The notes below the pieces were generated by a model. The model made no database searches and had not been told where the DNA came from. It saw only the letters and a list, made by a program, of their open reading frames with translations. From Aspidapion aeneum (lineage: Eukaryota > Arthropoda > Insecta > Coleoptera > Brentidae), in contig OY755038.1 in NCBI GenBank assembly GCA_963576565.1, positions 9,873,756 through 9,937,755 of the forward strand: a stretch of DNA of 64,000 bases, written 5' to 3'. Both the position numbers and the translations under genes were made by a program. Within the stretch, counting starts at the first letter, position 1. The number at the start of each line of letters is the position of its first letter. This document shows positions 10,548 through 23,590 of this stretch, piece by piece.

Positions 10548-11169
10548 TCTTCGATGTACAAGGTGACAATTTGAAAAGGATCCATCTGGATTTTCTGAAA
10601 TATTATCAGGAAATTAAGAAAACGCCGAAACACGTCAATTTTGCGTGCAAGGGGGACACTTTTTGACTATCTTGAAAGTTTTGTAGCACGAACCCCCTTC
10701 GAGGGGTACACTTTACCCCTATATTTGGAAAAGGAAAGTGGGTGTAATGATGATGAACTTGTTTGCCCGCGAAATTTAAAATTATAATTTAAAACGATGT
10801 AATGTTGCGTTAATAATTGACATTAGAATTTTGTTGCACTGCATGCTTGGTTTTGGTAAGTACGTGGTCTCACGCCAGTTACATATTTCCTTGGAAAACG
10901 GCTTCTCCAACTGCTTCCCTTGCCATACTTATGATAATCAAATGGGCAGATTTTATGTCTCGCCAGCCGATATTTTATGGCTTGTACAGCGTGCAATTGA
11001 TTGACCGCGCATCAAGGGTGGGTCACGTGCCCCACCGTTAACGATTACTTTCTGTGGCTTATTTGAATTATTGCTGGAACGAAAGTAAAATGCAGCAATA
11101 ACATCGGGAAATTCCGCGCCACGCCGCACGGAGGTCAGCTTGTCCAATTTAGATGACTGAAACTTCAAT
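10548..11169. other. No gene recognised
   Basis: Contains modest open frames on both strands (10817-11041 plus, 10953-11168 minus) without motifs. This is the left flank of the Harbinger insertion. Confidence 0.4.
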
Positions 11170-12086
11170 AGCTGGCCATACAGACAGAGGTTGATCCGTC
11201 GGTTTGGAACGGCACAGATAAGTCTGACCGTTTTGTCCGCAACGGTTTAAAACTGCTGCAGTCCACTAACACAAAAAAAATCTTTCGAATCGATCCTTTA
11301 TATCGGTCTGTGGCAGACATAATCGCGCGTTAGTGGGCCAAAACTCAAGATTTATCTGCCGGTTAAACCAAAACTGTGGAATTTCGTCAAGTCGAAAGTT
11401 TTATGCGGCACGGTATTTTAAGCATAGTGTATATAAAATGTTTCGAGCTAAAAAGAAGCAGGCTCTGTGTATGGGAATGATTATTAATTTGGAAATAATT
11501 CATAGTGGTGTAAAAAAGAGACGTTCCAAGTGGGTTAAAAGTTATTTGCTTAAGAGGAAACTATTTAGCCATGACCTTCTATTAAAAGAGATAAGAGAAA
11601 ATGACCCAGACGATTTTAAAAATTATTTAAGAATGGATATTGACACGTATGGCCTTTTATTAAATTTGGTAAGAGATGATCTTACGAAACAAGATACCCA
11701 AATGAGAGATGCCATTGGACCAGAACAGCGATTAAATGCGGCCCTTTGTTTTCTTGCCACGGGAAAATCATATGAAGATCTGAAATTTTCAGTGGGAATT
11801 TCTGCACTTGGTTATATAATTCCGGAAACATGTGCCATAATATTCAATAAATAAATTAATAAATTAAAATATGACCGGTATGTTATTCCTGGCACAGTGC
11901 AAACCGACAGACAAGTCTGCGCCGGTTAAAATATCGAGCGCGGCACCCACAAGTTTCTGAACTCACAGATAAATCTATACCGACTATAACTGGCGCGTGG
12001 AATGTCCACTAATTGAAAGACAAATCCGCCAGTTTGAACCACGCCGTTCCAAACCGGCGGATCAACCTCTGTGTGTATGGCCAGCT
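11170..12086. mobile_element. PIF/Harbinger element, 917 bp, internally deleted
   Basis: Terminal inverted repeats of ~45 bp (AGCTGGCCATACA..GAGGTTGATCCG at both ends, a few mismatches) with a 3-bp AAT target duplication (11167-11169 and 12087-12089). A 3-bp duplication fits PIF/Harbinger. It carries the N-terminal part of a Harbinger transposase at 11438-11854. Full elements are several kb, so most of the catalytic part and any second gene are gone. Confidence 0.88.
11438..11854 (+). pseudogene. Harbinger transposase N-terminal half
   Basis: I chose the ATG at 11438 (MFRAKKK..) because it follows TATATAAA and upstream codons carry no similarity. The 138-residue frame contains RRSKWVKSYLLKR, the ENDPDDFKNYLRMD motif, and the hallmark GPEQRLNAALCFLATGKSYEDL, all typical of HARBI1-like transposases upstream of the DDE core. 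It stops at 11854 right after ETCAIIF, before any catalytic aspartate. It lies inside the TIRs of 11170-12086 and cannot transpose on its own. Confidence 0.85.
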
Positions 12087-12089
12087 AAT

Positions 12090-12548
12090 ATCGAACTGTT
12101 TTCTATCATAACCACTAAGTCTTAAAAAAAGCCCAATGACCTTACTAGCAGACCCCAATGCAGAAAATCGATCAACTAACTCGTTGTCACTTGTCACGAT
12201 GACAAGTCATAGGCCATTTGATAGCCTGTATAATGATCCGCACTTATTCCGCGTGGAAAGAGGGTTTTCAAAAGTGCTCCAAGTTGGTAAACCAGAGTTT
12301 ATATGGAGATTTCTTCATGTATATTTTAAATATGGGTTAGTATCCTTTATTTTTACTGTTTAACAATTTGCAAAGTTTCAATTGGCTTAAAAAAAAATTG
12401 GATAAAAGTTTTGTATTGAATTATTATAATTTTTCAAATGTGTATTATATATCTTGGACTGAAAAAGTCCATCATCATTCATTATCATTACGTATCAATC
12501 ACGTTTGTGACTATTATTTCAATCATGTATCAAGGGTTCACTCTAAAA
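12090..12548. other. No gene recognised
   Basis: An open frame at 12136-12363 (plus) has no recognised domain. It forms the right flank of the Harbinger insertion. Confidence 0.35.
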
Positions 12549-12600
12549 CAGTGGCGGTTTCTCCATAAGTGCACATGTGCACGTGCACTCCCAAATTTTA
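12549..12600 (+). mobile_element. Solo hAT-like terminus
   Basis: A CAGTGGCGGTTTCTCCATAA-type end followed by a GTGCACATGTGCAC palindrome. It resembles the terminus at 25496, but I saw no matching opposite end nearby. Confidence 0.4.
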
Positions 12601-12830
12601 CTTAAAAAATACTAAAATTTAATTAATAATTACCCCAAACGGAATTCACTAAAGACTGGAATATTACCTACAAATTAATACCCGGTATGTATGTGTTTGT
12701 ATTCGTGTTCAAACTGCCGCGTTTTGCCGCAGTATATAGCTATGTTGTCACTAGATAAATACTCTGCCAATTTATGGGCACTTAAGCTCACACTAGATAC
12801 TATATTTATAGTCTACGTGTGAGCTAATAT

Positions 12831-13190
12831 AACTAAAAACTGAAATATATTTTATTCAACTCTAGACTCAATTACCTGTCGTTTGATACTACACAAGCCA
12901 TGTTATTACTTAAACTCAAATTTGTGAAATCTACCCCCACTTTAAAAAAAAAACTAAAATGTATTTTGTTTAACTCCAGACTCAATTACCTTTCGTTTGA
13001 TATCACACATGCCATATTTTCACATAAATTCAAATTTTTGAAATTTACCCCCACCCTTTTTTTGTTAAATAATCTAAAATGTATTTTGTTTAACTCCAGA
13101 CTCAATTACCTTTCGTTTGATATCACACAAGCCATATTTTTACATAAACTTAATTTTTGAAATCTACCCCCACCCTTTTATTTGGCTTGT
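12831..13190. repeat. Three ~118-bp tandem units (left arm)
   Basis: Each unit has an AAATGTATTTTGTTTAACTC segment, TTTCGTTTGATATCACACA, and a CTACCCCCAC run. An inverted set of three is at 15400-15750, and one or two are in the arm at 20870-21080. Confidence 0.85.
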
Positions 13191-13317
13191 GTTTGGTGGA
13201 TTTTGTTCATTTTTAAATGGGACCATCTCGAGCCAAAACCCAGCTTAGGTACCAAATTTCATTAGAATCGGGCTAGCGGTTTTTGAGTTATGCGCGTTGG
13301 TCGTTACAGACAGACAT

Positions 13318-14529
<1,212 letters not shown>

Positions 14530-14770
14530 CACAACAAAAAAGTTTCAAAATCATCTGAAACGCAAAGATATATAAAAATTTTTGAAATCGGAGCAACTTT
14601 TTTTTTCTCGAAAAAATTAGGATCACTATAGCTCACACTACTATAGTATAGTATATGTGTGAGCTAAAATCAATCCGTTTTGAACTATGTATGTGAAAAT
14701 AGTGAATATAAATACTACGAAAAGAATCAGTGTATGGTAAAAAAACCTTGCAAAATTTGATAATGATTGA

Positions 14771-14972
14771 CAGTGGCGTATATAGAAAAAAATTTCGGGG
14801 AGGTCCAACACTGTTTCGGAGGAGGAGGGGCCGAGACCCCATGAGACCCCATGGGGCTGTATGCTATTTTATGATTGTATTTATGAAATATGTGGAAAAT
14901 ATCTAAAAAAATCTTAGCTTCGGGGGGGGGGGATCCCGGGCTTCCCAGGCCCTCCCCATATATACGCCACTG
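14771..14972. mobile_element. hAT-type MITE (family H1), 202 bp
   Basis: Ends CAGTGGCGTATATA and TATACGCCACTG, with an 8-bp target duplication ATGATTGA/GTGATTGA (one mismatch). The 8-bp duplication and CAG..CTG ends fit hAT. It sits in the centre of the foldback element. The interior is G-rich/AT-rich and noncoding. Confidence 0.9.
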
Positions 14973-15206
14973 GTGATTGATCTATATTGAGAAATTTTTA
15001 TAAAAAAAGTATGTTAAATAAAAAAAAGCTTTAAGCGTACGTACACACACTCTCACCATATCAATTTTAGCTCACACATATACTATACTATAGTAGTGTG
15101 AGCTATGGTGATCCTAATTTTTTCGAGAAAAAAAAAGTTGCTCTGATTTCAAAATTTTTTATATATCTTTGCGTTTCAGATGATTTTGAAACTTTTTTGT
15201 TGCGCC

Positions 15207-15270
15207 GTCTGTCTGTCTGTCTGTCTGTATGTCTGTCTGTCTGTCTGTCTGTCTGTATGTCTGTCTGTAA
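15207..15270. repeat. Interrupted (CTGT)n in right foldback arm
   Basis: About 64 bp of CTGT repeats with two GTAT interruptions, the counterpart of the expanded tract in the left arm. Confidence 0.9.
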
Positions 15271-15823
15271 CGACCAACGCGCATAACTCAAAAACCGCTT
15301 GGCCGATTTTAATGAAATTTGGTACCAAGGCTGGGTCTTGGGTCGAGATGGTCCCATTTAAAAATGAACAAAATCCACTGAACACAAACCAAATAAAAGG
15401 GTGGGGGTAGATTTCAAAAATTAGAGTTTATGTGAAAATATGGCGTGTATGATATCAAACGAAAGGTAATTGAGTCTGGAGTTAAACAAAATACATTTTA
15501 ATTTATTTAAAAAAAAGAGTGGGGGTATAATTCAAAAATTAGAGTTTAAGTGAAAATATGGCGTGTTTGATATCAAACGGAAGGTAATTGAGTCCGTAGT
15601 TTAACAAAATACATTATAGTTTTTGTTTTTTTAAGGGTAGGGGTAGATTTCAAAAATTTGAGTTTAAGTCAAAACATGGCTTGTGTGGTATCAATCAAAA
15701 GGTAATTTAGTCTGGAGTTGAATAAAATATATTTCAGTTTTTAGTTATATTACCTCACACGTACACTATAACTATAGTACCTAGTGTGAGCTTAGGGGCC
15801 CATATATTGGCAGAGTATTTATC

Positions 15824-15850
15824 AAAGTTATTTGCTTAAGAGGAAAAAAA
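15824..15850 (+). pseudogene. Harbinger transposase scrap beside foldback
   Basis: The first 23 bp after the foldback element match 11537-11559 exactly (codons for the SYLLKRK stretch of the Harbinger transposase). Similarity stops at a run of A residues. It is too short to classify further. Confidence 0.55.
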
Positions 15851-18017
15851 CGAGATGTGACAGTATTTTTGGAGGCGACTGTACCATCTCCAGAATGCAC
15901 AGCATATTAAAATCACATTTTTTAAACGCTACAACTATAAAATGATTTCGATCGTTCAGGACCGACAAGCGGACCACCGTGCCACGCACGGATGTCTAGA
16001 TGTAGAAATTACGGGGAAATTTTAATTTTTTTTTTTGAAATAAACGAAATCATTCCTAATTATAACGATTTTAGGAAAAGTTACAGTAATCGTATAGCAC
16101 GGATCGTAAAGACTATTTAGATTTTCACCTTTATACTTAATACATAAGTAGCACAGTTATAAAGGATGGGGCACCATTAACATGTGAAAAAAGGTCTCGG
16201 TTAAATTAGTTGGAATTTAGGTGTGATCTAGATCTTGGTTCTAAAAAGAACATATAAAAAAAATTAAGCATTTCTATCGAGCCATTTTCGAGATACCGAC
16301 TGTCCAGAAATTGACGATATTTCTATTTATTTAAAGTTTTGTATACTTAAATGGGTAAATGAGAATTTTTTTAGCATATATGATAAAGCTCATTAAACTT
16401 ATTTTTTTTTTTAATATTTTTGGCCCATTGATATATACAAAATGACCAAAAAGTCCTTGTTTTTTATTTTAATGCGTTTAATTAAAAATTAAAAATCTTA
16501 CAAGAATTAAAAATAGATTCAGTTTTACTTTGGAAAACAGTAGCGTTTTTTTACGGGTCCTCCAATCTTGACATTTTAATAAAAGTGTAACTAAAAATTA
16601 AATAAATTGAAATTAGTGCAAGGAAAGAATTAACTAAGCTTACCTAACAACTGAGCAGACATGCCTCATTATTAAAAAAAACAAGGGATTTTTATCTTTA
16701 CAATACTACCGAACCAAACTCTAAAAGAATCAACCCCAAATGCGGATATAAATGAACATTTTTATTTTCATTTTGTTGACCACAATTTTTGCACTACAAT
16801 CCATCAAAAATAAAAACCTGCTACTACTTATAAAAATATATGTATTATTAATATTTCCAAGTTTGTCCCTTACTGTCCCCGTAATTTTTACATTTACACC
16901 TCTCCCGTAATTTTTACATTACACCTCTGTGCGCCTCCTTATCGGGGGCAGAGAGAAAACTGATAATTTTAAGTAGGCAGGTAATGTGAAAAATGCGATT
17001 TTCGACAAGCTCGTAGAAAAATTGTTTTTTAGCTTTACCACTCTATTTTGACAGTTTTCAAATATAGGCTCCCTATTTTTGTATTTTTTTGTTGTGGTGC
17101 TATTTACCCAATTCCAGATTACTTTTGTTTTATTTTCAATTTATGTCTTTTTCCCAATGTTTGAATTATTTAATATTATTAATTAACATTTTTTCAATTT
17201 AGAAAAGTTATCAGCATCATCTTTATTTGCAATGATCAGTTGTTGTAATATAACCTACTTATTGTAAAGAAAGAAACAAAATCAAAATTCGCGATTTTTT
17301 TTGTTCCTAAGAAAGAAATAAAAACAAAACAAAAAAGTAAGGTTAGATATCGTAAGTTGTCTTTTGGTTTGTTGAGAAACACTGCACCTGATTTGCTTTG
17401 GATGAGTTACGGGCAGCGCTAATTTTCCAAGCTGTGCAAATACATCCAGGGTTTTCCGACACCCTGGATCTCGAACAAACACTTAAATTTTATTTATTGC
17501 GAGTTAAGGTTAAGTGTTATAGCACAAGCGACGCACATTGACGTTATCATGTGTTTATCTAGCAGGATTCAATTAATTATTTTTTTTTAGGAAATTAAAA
17601 ATCTTAATGGTCGAATACCTGAAAAATATTAATTTGTCATAAAAAACTTTAGAAAAAAAAATTAATCCAAGAAAAAGAAAAGCGAAGTCCGATAAAAATA
17701 TCTATAGTCTGTTTTGATTTTAAACAGACGTACTTTTACTGTTTGTAAACAGTTTGTGGTGCAGTGGTGAAGTAGTAAGTAAGGTAACGTATGCATAGTA
17801 ACTTCTTTATTTAATACGTCTTTATGTTCAATGTGGACTGCGATACACGAAGTGCATTGTTTATGTGTTGCCTTGTACCCTGAAAAACTGATAGAACTGT
17901 ATAGGTATAGTTTTGCAGTCACCTGAAATGCTTCTAATACGGGGTTCTATCGATTCGAAATTTTGCTTCAATCTGCCCTTCAAAAGTTATCCAAATTCAT
18001 ATAAAATCTTCCTGGTA
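15851..18017. other. No gene recognised
   Basis: Over 2 kb of AT-rich sequence. A 25-bp unit (CCCGTAATTTTTACAT..CACCTCT) is duplicated in tandem at 16877-16928. Frames at 17282-17482 and 17662-17922 (minus) have no motif. Confidence 0.45.
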
Positions 18018-18216
18018 TAATTTAAACCCTACCGACAGAGAAAAGGCGCGGCTCTTGGCGGTCCTAGTACAAAGTATTTGTTTTCTGACCGACCCAGCAC
18101 AGGTGGATAGACGGCACAATTTCAACCCTATCGACAGAGAAAAGGCGCGACTCTTTGCGGTCCGACGACAAAGTATTTGTTTTGAGAGCGCCCAGCCCAC
18201 GTGGAGACAAGGCACC
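18018..18216. repeat. Tandem duplication of a ~100-bp unit
   Basis: Two adjacent copies (18018-18117, 18118-18216) share CGACAGAGAAAAGGCGCG, GGCGGTCC/TGCGGTCC and ACAAAGTATTTGTTTT. About 85% alike by eye. Confidence 0.85.
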
Positions 18217-18494
18217 TGATTAACAGATTTTTTTGAGACGGGCTTTTAATTGCTTTCAGGTGTTTCTTTCGGGACCCCTTTAGTCGGCAGTATGCAGAGT
18301 TAGAAAATAAATCAGTGTCGTTTCTGTAGATGTAGGAATAGAAAGTTTTATTTACGCCATAATTAAATGAAATAATGTTCATGAGTATATCTACCGCCGC
18401 CCATGTCACTTTCTTTAAAGGATATGCCGATGGTCGGCTTTAACCTTTGTTCAACTGACTTTGCAAAAACTTTAACATCCCTTGTTATGGGACC

Positions 18495-18690
18495 TTGGTA
18501 ACAAAAAGTACAAGAAAGCAGATGCACTGAATGAGATTTCCTCTGTATTAAAGATCTCTGTTGATGACCCTGAGAAAAAAATTAGAAAGATCAATAACTA
18601 GTATATGATGGAAAGGCGAAACTATAAAAAAATTAAGAAATCTGGAGCTGGTAACATTTTTATTCCAAATGGTTTGGATTTGAACTGCTC
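18495..18690 (+). pseudogene. MADF-domain remnant (Harbinger accessory protein)
   Basis: The plus strand reads KKYKKADALNEIS, DPEKKIRKINN, then, after a stop, MMERRNYKKIKKSGAG and FIPNGLDL. This is the MADF (Myb/SANT-like) pattern: Lys-rich helix, Arg-x-Tyr and KKSGAG. PIF/Harbinger elements often carry a MADF/Myb gene next to the transposase, and a Harbinger transposase fragment lies just downstream on the opposite strand. An in-frame TAG near 18600 breaks it. A GTAAGT at 18758 could be its old splice donor. Confidence 0.6.
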
Positions 18691-18779
18691 AGCTTCTTGC
18701 GGGACAAAAATACGCCTGGAAGGAGTCTGCGTGCTGGTTTTCCCGGAGAAACACAGGTAAGTGGCCTATATTTTAATCT

Positions 18780-18974
18780 GTTGCAAGAAATTGCTAATCT
18801 TTGTGTAACACTGATAGCATTTCTGAAGTCAGTATATTTTTTGGTAACTGCGGGACGAATCAAGCATATTAGATTCTCGAAATCTGCAATAGAGATCTTA
18901 AAAAATTCTTGAACCTTAATCTCTCCATGTGGGCCTACATCATCCTCACGCAAGTCACTTAGCAATTGATCCAA
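18780..18974 (-). pseudogene. Harbinger transposase N-terminal fragment
   Basis: The minus-strand frame from 18974 reads LLSDLREDD, FFKISIADFENLICLI and FRNAISVTQRLAIS, the same N-terminal block as the transposase at 11438 but a different lineage. Similarity ends near 18782 just before the usual RFLATG motif; the open frame continues to 18660 in unrelated sequence. It converges with the MADF remnant. Confidence 0.75.
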
Positions 18975-19074
18975 ATTTTAATCCTCTCATTTTCTCAAGC
19001 TTGTTGTCGTCCAAAAAGATTACGTTTTTTTTTTCTGGACGGTAGACAGAATGACCAAATCACTGGAAACAAGT

Positions 19075-19265
19075 CAGTGGCGTATATAGAAAAAAGTTTC
19101 GGGGTGGGCCCGAGACAGTTTTGGGGGGGGGCGAGACCTCATGAGTCTGTATTTTATGCTATTTTATGTTTGTATTCATGAAATATGTGGAAAATATCCA
19201 AAAGCTTATTAGCTTCTGGGGAAGGGGAGCCGGGCCCCCCAGCCCCCCCCGTATATACACCACTG
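19075..19265. mobile_element. hAT-type MITE (family H1), 191 bp
   Basis: Ends CAGTGGCGTATATAG and GTATATACACCACTG, with a perfect 8-bp duplication AAACAAGT at 19067-19074 and 19266-19273. Close relative of 14771-14972. Confidence 0.93.
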
Positions 19266-19273
19266 AAACAAGT

Positions 19274-19765
19274 AATAAGTATTCATCTTCTTCAATTTGT
19301 TCCTGCAAACGAAACCGCCGCATCATGAATCAAAAATCACATCAACTTCACGGGCCACTACTACTACACAAATTTTTGTTTTGTAACTGTTTTTGCAGAG
19401 GTTGTCTTAGTTTTGTTGCTGATTTGTATTTATTTTTTTGTCTCAGTCTTGTCGTTGTTTTGTTTTAAAAGCGTGTTTCTCTTTTGTCTACTTGGTCTGG
19501 AGCCGGCTTAAGCGATTCGATATTTTTTCACCTTTTCCATTTTTACAACAAAATGTGCGACGCAAAACCCCAGAAAACTATAGTTACAGCGATTCCGGTC
19601 TGATTATTTCCCGAAATGAGTTATTGCGTGTTTCTATTTTGTGAGCTTTCCACATATACTCATCAAATAATTTTAAGGCCAGTTTGCGCTTTCGCGCATC
19701 TCAAAAATTTTAAGTGTTTTTATTTTTTTTTGTATTTTTGACACTTAAATATTACCTTTATTAAT
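19274..19765. other. No gene recognised
   Basis: A 100-codon frame at 19166-19468 overlaps the MITE. No domain. Confidence 0.4.
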
Positions 19766-20005
19766 CAAACAAGTTTTCGTGGCTACTCGGGTAAAAAGAA
19801 GTTTTTGTTTCTCTCAAATTCTTCCGTGGGTAGCTTGAAGGCTTAACCCCACAGGAGTCCAAGATCTATCAGCTATCTAATGGACACCTAATAAGTGTTG
19901 ACAGTTAACTGTTTCGTCCTTGTGGGACTCCTCAGAACACTGCTTGGTCAATGTAACACCCTTGCAAAGATAATTAGACGGTTTTTCTCTAAACCTATGT
20001 CTTCA
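19766..20005 (+). mobile_element. Partial copy of TE family R1
   Basis: Contains the same ordered boxes as 565-786: GTGGCTA.TCGGGTAAAAAG, CCGTGGGTAGCTT, GGACACCTAATAAGTGTTGA, GTTTCGTCCTT..GGGACTCCTCAGAA and TTAGACGGTTTT.TCTCTAA. Similarity ends near CCTATGT. Confidence 0.8.
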
Positions 20006-20821
20006 ATTCATATACAATAAGATATCCCAACTGTAGTTGTTTTGGGACGTCATAATTTATTCTACGTCATAAATATGTGGCTTGAAAACACTTGGGATTG
20101 TTCTCGTGTGGAAAACTGGCAAAGAATTTCCCGACATAATTCTCCAAAGTGGATAAAATTACGTGCATGTTGTCTGAACGTTGGAATAAATCTCAATTTA
20201 TATTTTATTTTTCTTTATAAGTATACAATTCTATATTTTTAACCGTGGATAGAAAAAATATAACTACTTCTTTATACCTTTCGAACATTCCAACAACGAC
20301 ACAAAAAAATATATATATTATTTGTTTTTATTTTGTTTAATATATACTTACTTTCCATTCAGAAGCCTACTACAGTTTTTCCGTAGATAAAACTTGTTAG
20401 TAGTTAGTACACTAGTTTTTAGTACTATTACACTGGCAGCTAGCAAGTTCCCCAATATTTCTTCCTTCTAAATCTCAGAGTAATATATATTATTATTACT
20501 CTAAGTTCTAAATACAATATCGCGATACGAGTGATTTTATGAAAACATAAAAAAATTGACTTTTGAACCCTTTCTATGGAATCGCGGATTCTAAAATAAG
20601 AAAAATAATTTTCCGCTGCGAACCTTCAGGCTAATAGGAAACTTATTAGCCTACCTTGCATAGTGCAGTCGAAATACGAATTAGATCGAGCTAGGAGATT
20701 TTCCACCGGTCTTGGTTCTCTCCATAGTAGCAGAGTGGGAAAAGCACACGCGACTACGTGTGGCCAATAAAACACCCAAATGTTCACCTACATAGAAGTA
20801 TATTATGGTTAAACTGGAATA
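20006..20821. other. No gene recognised
   Basis: AT-rich; a 66-codon frame at 20042-20242 without motif. Confidence 0.4.
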
Positions 20822-21381
20822 CCCTGCCAATATATGGGCACCTGTACGTGTGAGCTAATATAACTTAAAACTGAAATGTATTTAATTCAACTCCAGACTC
20901 AATTACGTTTCGTTTGATACCAAACAAGCCATGTTTTGACTTAAACTCTAATTTTTGAAATCTACTCCCACCACTAAAATGCATTTTGTTTAAATCCAGA
21001 CTCAATTACCTTTCGTTTGATATCACACACGCCATATTTTGACATAACATAACTCTAATTTTTTTAATCTACCCCCCACCCTTTTATTCGCCTTGTGTTT
21101 GGTGGATTGTGTTCATTTGTAAATCTCGATTCAAGACTCAGCCTAGGTACCACATTTCATTCAAATCGGGCAAGCGGTTTTTGAGTTATGCGGGTTGGTC
21201 GTAACAGACAGAGATACAGACAGACAGACAAACAGAGGGCTCGACAAAAAAATTTCAAAATAATCTGAAACGCAAAGATATAAAAAAAAAATTGAAATCG
21301 GAGCAGCAGTAATTTTTTTTTTCTCGAAAAAATTAGAATCATCATTGCTCACACTATTATAGTATACTAGTAGTGTGAGCT
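20822..21381. mobile_element. Single arm of the foldback family
   Basis: Starts with CCCTGCCAATATATGGGCAC and ends with the GCTCACAC..GTGTGAGC hairpin, with the tandem units, the TTTGAGTTATGCG segment and a short GACA tract (21204-21236) in the same order as 12754-14664. It lacks an inverted partner. Confidence 0.85.
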
Positions 21382-21415
21382 AAAAAAAATTTAATATTAA
21401 TTAATAATAACACAC

Positions 21416-21799
21416 CAGCGGTGTAGCGTGCCCGAAAGGGCGGGGGGGGGGGGCGACAGCTAAAAAGGGCGCCTCGGAAAACTGATGAAAAATCTTGTGA
21501 CAAAAAAAAAAACAAAAAGGTCAAAGGCCTCTCACAAATCTTGCGACCAAACAAAAAAAAAAAAAAGGTCATCATGTGTGTGAGGGGGCGGCCGATAAGT
21601 CACAAGGGCGCCTCTAACGCATCTTGCGACCAAAAAAAAAAAGGTCTTCATGTCGTTAGTTTCCTTTGGCACCCACTCAATTGGCCGTTACCGGCCCGAC
21701 TTAATAAAGCTGAGGGCGCTTCGGCCACCTATGGGGCGCCACTACCCTCGGGGCGGGGGGGCGACGAACCCCCCGCGGCCCCCCCACGCTACGCCGCTG
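21416..21799. mobile_element. hAT-type MITE (family H2), 384 bp
   Basis: Ends CAGCGGTGTAGCGTGCCC and CACGCTACGCCGCTG, with a perfect 8-bp duplication TAACACAC (21408-21415, 21800-21807). Inside, an ATCTTGCGACCAAA(A)n-GGTC unit repeats about three times. A degenerate right end of the same family lies at 42815-42868. Confidence 0.92.
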
Positions 21800-21807
21800 T
21801 AACACAC

Positions 21808-22914
21808 AAAAGTAAAAATTCCATTATTTACCCCTAGATAAGGTGTAACCTTATTAAATTTACCCAAAAAACAAATAATATGGTAAAAAAATAGTACTAC
21901 ACTATTGCACAATTATCATTATCCGTAACAAGTTCTTATAGGTTATTTGGTAAAAAAAGTTAAAAAGCAAAGGTATGAACGTTACGGATCGAAGAGAATT
22001 TGGACTTCTAGTTGATCAATTTGTCTCCTAAAACATGAAAAACCATTTAGATTTATTGTACCTGTCAAAATGACAGTGTTACATTTAATGTTACATTTAA
22101 TGGCAACCACATAATTTTTTCTGCAAAGGGTATTACCCTCGGTATTACCTCAGTTCAGCGTAAAATGCAGTTTTTTCTAATATAATTTTCTTGGAACGAA
22201 ACAAATGGATCTTATATTGACAGATGATTTGCTTTCAGCGACTGCAATATTAAAAGATAAAATTTTTCTCCGTTTGAAACAAATCTTGCTTTATAGGAAA
22301 GTAGATTTGGTTTTGAACGCATGCAATTCGGTTTTATTTGACACATTTTTCTTCTGTGTAGAATTTGGTCTAATAATTTAATAGTTATGAACCGAGCTTT
22401 GTAGTGATAAAAACTGCAAGAAAACATTGAACTGGAATTCGTGTGGTGTCAACACGTATTTTATCAGACTAAAAAATATCTACTCATCTCAGAAAAATCG
22501 TCTATAAGGAGGAAGGAGGGGGATGCACGCCTAGTACAAAACATTGTGGAGGCAACACGCAATAATTCATTTTCCCGGAATAATCAGACCAGAAGTTTTT
22601 GAAAGTTTTTCATCCTTTTGTCGCTGTCGCGAACATTCGCGACGTGAACGATTTTCCAACTTTAAACGCAGAATTTACCTTTGAAAAACAGAAAAAACCT
22701 GGTTTCAAAATTGACGAAATGTAGAAAATTAACCACGTTAAAATCGATAGCTACGTAAATCAATTTTGTCTTCTGGTTTGAACTCAAAAACGGCGATTTT
22801 TAAATTGTTGTCGCCGGAATGCCCTATGACCGCGCGGACTCACATTAAACACAAAAACATTTTAATAACGTCAAAAAATGTTTCATTTAAAAACACAACG
22901 TTACACGGTAAAAA
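21808..22914. other. No gene recognised
   Basis: AT-rich. GC-richer text near 22610-22860 has no reading frame of note. Confidence 0.4.
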
Positions 22915-23361
22915 AATTTGTCTTAGATCATAGCAAATTGCTTTGAAGTAAAATAATGTGTGCTTTCCTATTCACCAAGAAAATATTTGCTTGATATAGC
23001 ACAAAAAATTTCTTGCCCTTTATTTTAATGTGAAACAGAAACTGTTTTGTTATAAATTGGAACTGAATTAATCTAAGCCACCGTTTTCTCTGGAAGCAAA
23101 ATATTACTTATATGAAGACAATTTGCTTTGTTACAAAATGAAGTATACTGAAACAAAACAATTAGATTTCAAGATTAAACGCTGCGTTGAATTAAAAAGA
23201 AACAATTAAATTCAAAACAAATTGTTTTAAGGTAGGTAAAACTAGAGACCCTGTATGAATGACATATTCTTTAAAAATATGTCATACATACAGGGTCTCT
23301 AGGTAAAACAATTTATTCAAGAAAAGTACGGTTTTTCATTGTAGACAAAAATTTTTACCGT
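22915..23361. mobile_element. CACGGTAAA-type MITE carrying a nested insert
   Basis: Ends CACGGTAAAAAAATTTGTC and GACAAAAATTTTTACCGTG, flanked by TA on both sides. About 390 bp align with 61254-61629. The second copy shows the uninterrupted sequence across the 59-bp insert at 23243-23301. Probably a TA-targeting (Tc1/mariner-like) MITE. Confidence 0.85.
23243..23301. mobile_element. 59-bp near-perfect palindromic MITE
   Basis: Two 25-bp arms (TAGAGACCCTGTATG.ATGAC..) with a single mismatch surround a 9-nt loop. A perfect 8-bp duplication GGTAAAAC (23235-23242 and 23302-23309) flanks it, and the related MITE at 61254 lacks it. The 8-bp duplication suggests hAT machinery. Confidence 0.9.
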
Positions 23362-23399
23362 GTAGGTTAGATGTTAGTTCTAACGTCATATTCATAGTG

Positions 23400-23590
23400 A
23401 AAAAGAAGCTTAATAACCCGTTTTCTAACATTGAAAATAAAATGTTTTTATATGAACATCAAAAAACAAATGTTTTTTTAAGTGTTGTTCGAACGTTAAA
23501 AAAATACTGATTTTTAACAGTGAAAAAGAAATGTTTCTCCAACATTGAAAAATAAATGCTTTTTAACACTGAAAAAAAATATATTTTTTA
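23400..23590. repeat. Degenerate ~35-bp tandem repeat
   Basis: Imperfect units of AACATTGAAAA.TAAATG.TTTTT occur five or six times. Confidence 0.65.

Noticed and set aside
10817..12363. A host gene disrupted by the Harbinger insertion
   Set aside because: Joining the flanks after removing 11170-12086 and one AAT gives a stop within a few codons, and neither flank has a recognisable domain.
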